A stretch of DNA of 13,340 bases from S009-33 sp041694255. Its GTDB lineage: Bacteria > Patescibacteriota > Gracilibacteria > Absconditabacterales > Absconditicoccaceae. The position numbers and the translations under genes were made by a program. The notes beneath the pieces were generated by a model. It made no database searches. It saw only the letters and a list, made by a program, of their open reading frames with translations, and was not told the origin of the DNA. Position 1 is the stretch's first letter; each line of letters begins with the position of its first letter. This document shows positions 7,501 through 13,340 of this stretch, piece by piece. The stretch is taken from assembly GCA_041694255.1 (NCBI GenBank), contig JASMTN010000003.1:1-13340 (forward strand). The letters run 5' to 3'.

Positions 7501-7827
7501 ATGGAAATAAAAGAACTTCAAGATAAAGTGGTAAATCAATTTAAACATTATTGCAAAGAAAATGATATTGAAATAGATAAAAACTTTATATTAGCAAAAC
7601 TTGTAGAAGAAGTATGAGAACTTACACAAGCTATACTTATAGATAATCAACAATGTAGAAAAGGAAAGAGAGTTTCAAAAGAAAGATCAGAATATGAATT
7701 AAAAAGAGAAATTGCAGATGTAGCTGGTATTTTATTTATACTAGCAAAAGAGTATGATATTAACATACAAAAAGCTATCAAAGATAAGTGGGTAGATCAT
7801 ATAAAAGCTGAAGATAGACCATCATAA
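7501..7827 (+). CDS. MazG-like nucleotide pyrophosphohydrolase
   Basis: This 108-aa protein is a small single-domain member of the all-alpha NTP pyrophosphohydrolase (MazG/dUTPase-2) superfamily, which hydrolyses NTPs or dNTPs to the monophosphate and pyrophosphate and often removes damaged nucleotides. The metal-binding pattern is intact: LVEE37VGE40LTQAI and, after a basic insert (RKGKRVSKERS), E70IAD73VAGILFILA. The G in VGE is a TGA codon. MazG proteins usually work as dimers or tetramers in the cytoplasm. An in-frame ATG at 7468 would add MYHFSFNNPIS; the ATG at 7501 was chosen because the family normally starts just before the IKELQ helix, but the upstream start is possible (119 aa). 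The nuclease gene follows after 21 nt, so they probably share a transcript. Confidence 0.85.
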
Positions 7828-7848
7828 TTTTATTTTATAATCTTTAAT

Positions 7849-9018
7849 ATGGCAGTTTATAGTTTTTCACAGATACAAACTTATGTGCAATGTCCTTTAT
7901 CTTACAAATTCAAATATGTAGATAAGATAAGACCAGAGTTTGAAGAAAATTTACATTTAATACTTTGAGTTACAGTGCATTCTGCTTTGGAGTACCTTTA
8001 CAAGAAGATAAATAATTTTCATACACCTTCACTTGATGAGATTGAAGATTATTTTTTGAAAGATTATAAGGAAAAAGTACAAAAACTTGATGATGCAGAT
8101 GATGAAGAAGTAAAGGAGTTTGAAACAAGATGAGTTGTATATTTACAACATTTTTATGATAAACATTATCCTTTTAAAGATATTAAAGTTGTATGAACAG
8201 AAACTCAGCTTTACACAGATCTTTGAGATAATATCAAATTTCAATGAATTATAGATAGACTTGATAAGCAAGGTGATAGTTTTATCATAACAGATTATAA
8301 GACAAACAAAAAATTACCTTCTCAAGATGAAGAATATTATAGAGAACAATTAACTTTGTATGCACTTTGAGTTAGTCAAAAGTATGGAAAGTATTTTGAT
8401 AAAGTATATTGAAACTTAGAATATTTACATTTTGATTATCAAGATCTTTGGGAGATAAAAAAAGAAGATATACAAGAAGTACTAGAAAAATATAAAAATC
8501 TTACTTTGGAGATAGAAACTAAAAAGGCAGAGCATTGACTTTGATGTGAAGATGTTTTTGAACCTATAGAATCACCTTTATGTAGATTTTGTGATTATAA
8601 GGAGATATGTCCATTATTTTCTCATTTTTATTGAAAAGTTACAGATGCAGATTTTTCTGAAGATACCATAAAAGCTATGATAGATGATTATATCAACTTA
8701 AATGAACAGAAAAAAGATATAGACGATAAGATGAAAAAAAATAAAGAGATATTACAAAGTTTTGCAAAAAGACATAATCTAAAAAAACTTTATGGTAAGT
8801 GAGGACTTATAAGCTTGAGTAATCTAGTAAATTATAGTATAAAAGATAAGGACAAACTTAGAGCATACTTGGAAAAGACAAATCAACTTCAAGATTTTCT
8901 AGAGATAGATAAGTATAAAATTGCAAGAGCTATAAAAGATAATAAACTAGCATTTAAGAACTTGCAGGATACAGTTAAAGAAAGTAAAAGTATAGTTTTA
9001 AGGACTAAAAAAAATTAA
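7849..9018 (+). CDS. RecB/Cas4-like PD-(D/E)XK nuclease with Fe-S-type cysteines
   Basis: This 389-aa protein is a PD-(D/E)XK exonuclease-fold enzyme like the nuclease domain of RecB/AddB and Cas4. It starts with the box YSFSQIQTYVQC15PLSYKFKYV. The catalytic set is visible: H44 in VHSALE, D136 in GIIDRLD, D149-Y-K151 in IITDYKTNK, and Q167/Y171 in the QLTLY motif. C15 with C245-x2-C248-x5-C254 (CRFCDYKEIC) is the four-cysteine pattern that holds a [4Fe-4S] cluster in AddB and Cas4. The last ~125 residues (265-389) are helical and charged, with a LNEQKKDIDDKMKKNKE coiled-coil-like helix. No helicase domain is present, so it would need a partner or act alone on DNA ends. It is much longer than typical Cas4 and no cas gene or CRISPR array is in the window. 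murB starts two bases after its stop. Confidence 0.9.
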
Positions 9019-9020
9019 TA

Positions 9021-9890
9021 ATGATACAAGAAAATATAGATATAACTAACTTTTCAAATTTTAAAACAACTTGCAAAGCAAAGTATTTGTATGAGTTTAC
9101 AGGAGATATAAAAGAACTTCAAAAAGTGCTAGATTTTGCTAATAAACATAATTTACAAAAACTTTTCATATGATGAGGTACAAATATGCTTTTAGCTTTT
9201 GATTATTTTGAAGGTCTTGTTATTAAAATAAATATAAGATGATTTTCTTATGAAGATAAAAATTTAGAAGTATGAGCTTGAGAGGATATACGGGAGGTTG
9301 CTAATAAACTTGAAACAGAGTATAATAATGATTTATGGCATAGATTTATAGGACTTCCTTGAACTGTAGGTTGAGCAGTGTATGGTAATGCTTGATGTTT
9401 TGGTCTTGAGATAGAAAACAATTTTGAAAAAGCTGAGGTTTTTAATCTAACTACACAGAAAGTGGAAACTTTATATAAAAAAGATATGGATTTTTCTTAT
9501 AGATCTAGTAAATTAAAAAAAGAAAAAAATTATATACTTTTAAAAGCTTATTTTGATCTATCTAAAAAAAAAGAAAAATATCATAGTCATGTAGATAATA
9601 TATATTTTAGAGAACATAAACAACCTTCTTGAAACACTTGTGGTAGCTTTTTTAAAAATCCTTCAAAAGAAAACTCAGCTTGAAAACTTATTGAATGAGT
9701 ATGATTAAAATGATTTTCTCACAAAACAGCTTACTTTTCTTCTTTACATGCAAATTTTCTTATGAGTAAGGATAATGGTAATTATAAAGATTTACTAGAA
9801 CTTATTGACCTTGCAAAAGAAAAAGTTAAACATAAGTATTGAATAGAACTTGAAGAAGAAGTTAATATAATAGTAGCAAGTTGAAAGTAA
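9021..9890 (+). CDS. murB: UDP-N-acetylenolpyruvoylglucosamine reductase
   Basis: MurB (289 aa) uses NADPH and FAD to reduce UDP-GlcNAc-enolpyruvate to UDP-MurNAc, the second committed step of peptidoglycan synthesis, in the cytoplasm. The N-terminal FAD-binding PCMH-type domain shows FIGGGTNMLLA (49-59), VGAGED (84-89) and GLPGTVGGAVYGNAG (111-125). The active site includes Y160-R161-S-S and the proton-donating serine S209 in CGSFFKNP, with the final glutamate near 279-280 (LEEEV). Most of these glycines are TGA. Length is close to the shorter MurB class. Arg91 is written CGG (9291-9293), the only CGG codon I find in a gene here. It begins two bases after the nuclease stop, so it is translated from the same mRNA, and a GC-rich palindrome follows the stop. 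Confidence 0.95.
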
Positions 9891-9897
9891 AAAGTAG

Positions 9898-9981
9898 AAA
9901 GAGATCTCTTGACTTTGCTCGAGATGACAAGTATTCTTGTGTCATTTCGACTGGAGCCAAAGGTGGAGTGGAGAAATCTTA
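9898..9981. repeat. GC-rich imperfect palindromic element (REP/MITE-like)
   Basis: This ~84-nt block is far richer in G and C than anything around it. It can fold into an imperfect hairpin: the left side (AGATCTCTTGACT...CTCGAGATGACAAG) pairs with the right side (CTTGTGTCATTTCGA...AGTGGAGAAATCTT), with the loop near 9931-9936. AAGAGATCTCTT (9899-9910) is itself a perfect palindrome. It resembles mobile palindromic repeats with a CTCGAGATGACA-type core known from many bacterial genomes. It lies 8 nt after the murB stop and could also end transcription, as ATTTT follows. It encodes nothing visible. Confidence 0.65.
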
Positions 9982-10073
9982 TTTTAATCTAGCAACCTAA
10001 AAGTGATTAGATGATATTATAAAAAAAGTTATTCTTTCATCTTTGTTCTTTAGTCTTTAAACTAATTAAATCT
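9982..10073. other. AT-rich spacer before the VWA gene
   Basis: About 90 nt between the palindromic element and the VWA start. No ORF or RNA gene is recognised. A promoter for the VWA gene is expected here, but I cannot point to a convincing pair of boxes. Confidence 0.4.
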
Positions 10074-10826
10074 ATGAAAAAGTTAATAAATATAAAGCCT
10101 ATATTGTTTTTAATATGATTTTTTATGTTTTCTTTTTCATTTCTTACAAATTCTTTAAAACAAACCAATTTACCTGAGTGAGATATTATATTTGTACTTG
10201 ATGTATCAAATTCTATGAATGTTGAAGATGTGTTTTATAATAATCATTCTGTAAGTAGGCTTGAACTTTGAAAAAAGATAATAGAAAATAATATTGATAA
10301 TATACAAAAGCAATTTTGACTTATAGTTTTTTCTGATAATTTTGATTATTTTATACCACCAACTTTAGATATAGAAACTTTTAAAACTTATCTAAATACA
10401 ATAAATACTAATACTTTAAATGGATGAAATATGCAATTTACAAAAAGTTTTGATAATATGAAAGAAGTATTAAATCTTTCTGATAGCTTGATAGTAATCT
10501 CTGATTTTGATACAAATGAAAATATATGAGATATTAACCTTAAAAACTATACTTATGCTATATGAGTATGATCTGAAAATAATTGAACTGTTACAGATAA
10601 AAGCTGAAAAACTTTATATGAAAACTGAGAGTTATTAACTTCATCTTTAAAAGAAAATAAATTAAAAGTTTTTGATTCAAATAATTATAAAATAATAAAT
10701 TCTTATGATAAATGAGAAACTTTAGATTTCCTTAAAAATTTTAAAAACAATAGTATAATACAAGAAGAAAATAAAGTAAATTACCTTGAATTGGTTTGAT
10801 TTGCTTTCATGATTCTTTCTTTTTAA
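10074..10826 (+). CDS. Von Willebrand A (BatA/BatB-like) membrane protein
   Basis: This 250-aa protein carries a single von Willebrand factor A domain between two hydrophobic ends. Residues 7-25 form a transmembrane segment or signal anchor (PILFLIGFFMFSFSFL). The metal-ion-dependent adhesion site is D43-V-S45-N-S47 in IIFVLDVSNSMNVED, followed by LIVFSDNF (83-90) and LIVISDFD (139-146), as in BatA/BatB proteins of aerotolerance operons. The C-terminal YLELVGFAFMILSF (237-250) looks like a second membrane helix that ends the protein abruptly. The usual Bat partners (MoxR ATPase, DUF58) are not in the window. Its likely role is divalent-metal-dependent protein contact at the cell surface. It stands alone, between the palindromic element and the efflux genes. 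A conserved MIDAS threonine is not certain (N-T114-L-N-G-G is the candidate). Confidence 0.85.
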
Positions 10827-10838
10827 TGGAATATTCCA
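10827..10838. promoter_or_regulatory. 12-bp perfect palindrome after the VWA stop
   Basis: TGGAATATTCCA is a perfect palindrome directly after the VWA stop codon and is followed by a run of A. It has no loop, so it is a poor terminator; a protein-binding site for the efflux operon is one possibility. Confidence 0.3.
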
Positions 10839-10871
10839 AAAAAAGATATTGAAATTTAATAATAAAAGTAT

Positions 10872-10919
10872 ATATTCTAAACATTTATTTTATATACACA
10901 TAAGCTATGTTTAGGATAT
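10872..10919 (+). promoter_or_regulatory. Predicted RNA hairpin over the fusion-protein start codon
   Basis: ATATTCTAAACAT (10872-10884) can pair with ATGTTTAGGATAT (10907-10919) over 13 consecutive pairs, one of them U-G, with a 22-nt loop. The second arm begins with the start codon itself. If the mRNA starts upstream of 10872, this stem would hide the start codon. If transcription starts inside the loop region, it would not form. The pairing is visible; the regulatory role is inferred. Confidence 0.45.
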
Positions 10920-12745
10920 TTTTTTTAATCTTAGGTATAATATTGATAAGTTGATGTTCTCAAAAAGTAAAAGAACAAGTAAATTATGATAGTATACAAA
11001 CACATTATACCGTAACTTCTTGATCTGTATCATCAGATAATAAGTTTGTAGGTTCTTTACAATCTCAAGATGAAAGTTTCCTATCTTTTAAGATGCCTTG
11101 AAGGATAATGGATATATATGTAAAAGAATGAGATAAAGTTTCAAAATGAGAGCTACTTGCAGTACTTGATGGTAATGAAGTAAAAACTCAATTTTCTTCT
11201 GCAAATAGTATGTTAGGTGCTTTAGAAAGTATGTATGAAAATACTTCAAATATGTTTGATGCTCAGATAGCATCTATGAAAACTAAGATAGAACAATCTA
11301 AACTTGCTATGGAATGAAGCAAAACTTGATTAAAGGACACTCAAGATATAAGTAAAGAACAGATACAAACTGCACAAAAACAAGTTGAACAAGCTAAAGT
11401 ATGAGTTGATAGTGCTTTATCAAATTTAGAACATACTAAAGAAGTTCTTTCTTGAAAACAAGAAAATATATATTCAAATGCTAAAAATGCTATATCTTCA
11501 TCAAATATACTTCAGACAAATTTTCTAATTTTTGTAGATGAGATATTTGGTATATCAGATGAAAGAGAAGACGATAATAATGGTTTTGAAGATTATCTTT
11601 GAGCTAAAAATCAAACTTTAAAACAAGAAACTGAAAATCTTTGGTTACAAATAAATAAAGATTATAAACAATTTTTAAATAGTTTTGAAGATGTAGAAAA
11701 TCTTAATAATCAACAAATAGAAGATAAACTTAAAACAATTCAAAATATACTAGAAAGATCTAGGAAACTTGCAGATAAGGTATATACAACTATAGACAAT
11801 TCAGTTTCTTCTAGCTCTTTTCCTCAATCTAAGATAGATACTTACAAGCAGCAAACAGTAACATATCAAAATCAAATCGAACAAGCACTACTGACTGCAG
11901 AAGGTGAGTATCTTCTATGAGTTAAAGGTTCTTTACAATCTATAGAGGATTTTAAAAAAGAAAAAAATATGCAAATTGATCTACTTGAAAAAAAATATAA
12001 TCTTGCACAAACTTCTTTAGAAACTGCTAAACAAACACTTAATCAATACAAAGCAAGCTCAACATGAAAAGTAAATGAAGTAAATACTCAATATGAAGTT
12101 TCTAAACAACAATATGAAGAAGCTAAAAGTGGATTACAAGCACTTAAAAAACAAAAAGAATCTCAACTAAGCAAGATAAGTTCTCAGATCCAAGAAGTAA
12201 AATGAAATAAAAACTTAGCTGCTGTAAATCTATGAAATATAAAACTATATGCCCCTTATGATGGTATTATACTTACTAAAAATGCAAATGTATGACAAGT
12301 TATATGAGCATGAACTCCTATTTTTAAAATATGAACTTTAGATAATTTAAAGTGAGTTTTCCATGTTCCTTTAAGTGAAGTAGAAACTATAAAACCTCAA
12401 GATACAGTATATATAAAAGCTTTGTGAGAAACTATTACTTGAACTATAGATCTTATACATCCACAGGCTGATCCTATTACAAAGAAGGTAACAGTAGAAG
12501 TTAAACTTTCAAATATAAAAAAGAATTGGAAAAACGGTATGTATATAACCTGATATCCAAAAAACGAACAGATAAGCTGATTGCTTGTTCCTTATGATTT
12601 ATTAAGGTATGAATATGGTAAAGCTTATATTTACAAAAAAAGAGATGATGGTTTTGAAAAAACTTATATAACACTGTGAGAATGTGATGATGATTATTGT
12701 ATAGTTGAAAAATGATTATCTTATCAAGATGTAATAAAATATTAA
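10907..12745 (+). CDS. Lipoprotein membrane-fusion (periplasmic adaptor) protein of an RND pump
   Basis: This 612-aa protein is an AcrA/MexA/HlyD-type adaptor that links an inner-membrane RND pump to the outside. It starts with a lipoprotein signal, FLILGIILISGC17, so Cys17 would be lipidated; the glycine before it is TGA. The lipoyl half-motifs are FKMPGRIMDIYVKEGDKVSKGELLAVLD (62-89) and IKLYAPYDGIILTKNANVGQVIGAGTPIFKI (from about 445). They are separated by ~350 residues of helical hairpin, much longer than in AcrA (about 397 aa in total). That hairpin contains an odd non-heptad piece, LIFVDEIFGISDE then NNGFEDYLGAKN (about 205-235). A beta-barrel and membrane-proximal domain follow (VFHVPLSEVETIKPQDTVYI, ITGTIDLIHPQADPITKKV). 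The RND gene starts 29 nt downstream, so they form an operon. Confidence 0.9.
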
Positions 12746-12774
12746 AAGATTTTTATAAATTATAAAATAATAAA

Positions 12775-13340
12775 ATGATAAGAAAATTTACACAGTTTTG
12801 GTTAGAAAATGCTAAGGTAACAATAGTTTTAATATTGATAACTGTATTAACTGGTATAGGTTCTTATATTTTCATACCAAAACAATATAATCCTGATATT
12901 CCGGTTCCTGCTTATAATATAATCATACCAGCTCCATGATTTTCAGCTAAAGAAGTTAAAAACCTTGTTATCCAACCACTTGAAGATAAGATATATGAGA
13001 TACAAGATATAGATGATGTATATGGTATATCAAACAAAGATGCTTGAGTACTTACTGTTTCTTATGAAGTTGGTACTGATAAGGAAAAAGCTACTACAAG
13101 GTTGTATAATAAGATTTTTGAAAATATGGGTGATAAACCTCTTTGAGTTCAAGAACCTATTATCAAAAAAATGGATAGTGATGATTTTCCTATATATACT
13201 TTTGCAATTGTAAATAAAAACCAACAAGATCCTATACTTTTGAGAAAAACTTGAATAGAAATTGCAGATAAGCTAAAATTTATAGATGGTGTAAGTATGT
13301 TCTATCTTGTATGAGGTTATAAAGACAATATCAATATCCA
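12775..13340 (+). CDS. RND efflux transporter, N-terminal part (cut by window edge)
   Basis: The first 188 residues of an AcrB/MMPL-type resistance-nodulation-division transporter are present; the gene continues past the window. Residues 1-10 are a short cytoplasmic start (MIRKFTQFWL), followed by transmembrane helix 1 (about 13-34, VTIVLILITVLTGIGSYIFI). Then comes the porter-domain entry typical of RND pumps: PKQYNPDIPVPAYNIIIPAPGFSAKEV, VIQPLEDKIYEIQDIDDVYGIS and LTVSYEVGTDKEKATTRLYNKI. These match the conserved start of the family (P-x-x-x-x-P, GAS-like turn before the xxVxxPLE helix). It uses the proton gradient to pump small molecules and needs the adaptor upstream. It sits 29 nt after the adaptor stop with an A-rich leader. 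Confidence 0.9.

Noticed and set aside
7849..9018. Cas4 as part of a CRISPR-Cas locus
   Set aside because: No repeat-spacer array or cas gene is present, and the protein is nearly twice the usual Cas4 length.
9898..9981. tRNA or small structured RNA gene
   Set aside because: The fold is one long imperfect hairpin without cloverleaf arms or a CCA-type end.
891..12745. Pervasive pseudogenes (almost every gene cut by TGA)
   Set aside because: The TGA codons fall on conserved glycines in many unrelated families, so the genetic code differs and the genes are intact.

Overview
The window is very AT-rich and only makes sense with UGA read as glycine (translation table 25). Under the standard code almost every gene is cut by TGA. 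With TGA = Gly, long proteins appear with TGA exactly at conserved glycines: HPF-DN-G-N-G-R of Fic, the GG-T of the AbiEii nucleotidyltransferase, GGGTN of MurB, and the lipobox LISGC. TAA and TAG remain the stops. This points to Candidatus Absconditabacteria (SR1) or Gracilibacteria of the candidate phyla radiation; the window alone does not separate the two. All genes found are on the + strand, and almost none has a recognisable Shine-Dalgarno site.

Layout. 1-890 is a decayed region: an ORF interrupted by three TAA codons, a small DUF2188-type gene with a C-terminal frameshift, and a patch of GTTAAAT repeats. 891-3779 is a defence or toxin-antitoxin block: a Fic AMP-transferase-type protein, then a type IV AbiE pair (AbiEi-like antitoxin and AbiEii nucleotidyltransferase) behind an apparent palindromic operator, then an unrecognised 159-aa gene 12 nt downstream. 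3874-4986 encodes a secreted cell-wall protein with a 3D domain and two peptidoglycan-binding domains. 5028-7428 is a tight run of an unknown coiled-coil protein and two related EamA/DMT-type ten-helix membrane proteins, the second frameshifted. 7501-9890 holds a MazG-type nucleotide pyrophosphohydrolase, a RecB/Cas4-like PD-(D/E)XK nuclease with four cysteines, and murB. A GC-rich imperfect palindrome follows at 9898-9981. 10074-10826 is a von Willebrand A (BatA/BatB-like) membrane protein. 10907-13340 is an efflux unit: a long lipoprotein membrane-fusion protein and the start of an RND transporter that runs off the right edge.

How they fit: the first quarter looks accessory (TA/defence genes, decayed genes, repeats). 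The rest looks like chromosomal core and envelope functions: wall synthesis (MurB), wall remodelling (3D/PG-binding), small-molecule transport, nucleotide housekeeping and efflux. Points most worth checking are the AbiE-linked third gene and its operator, the single CGG codon in murB, the hairpin over the start codon of the fusion protein, and the frameshifted transporter.
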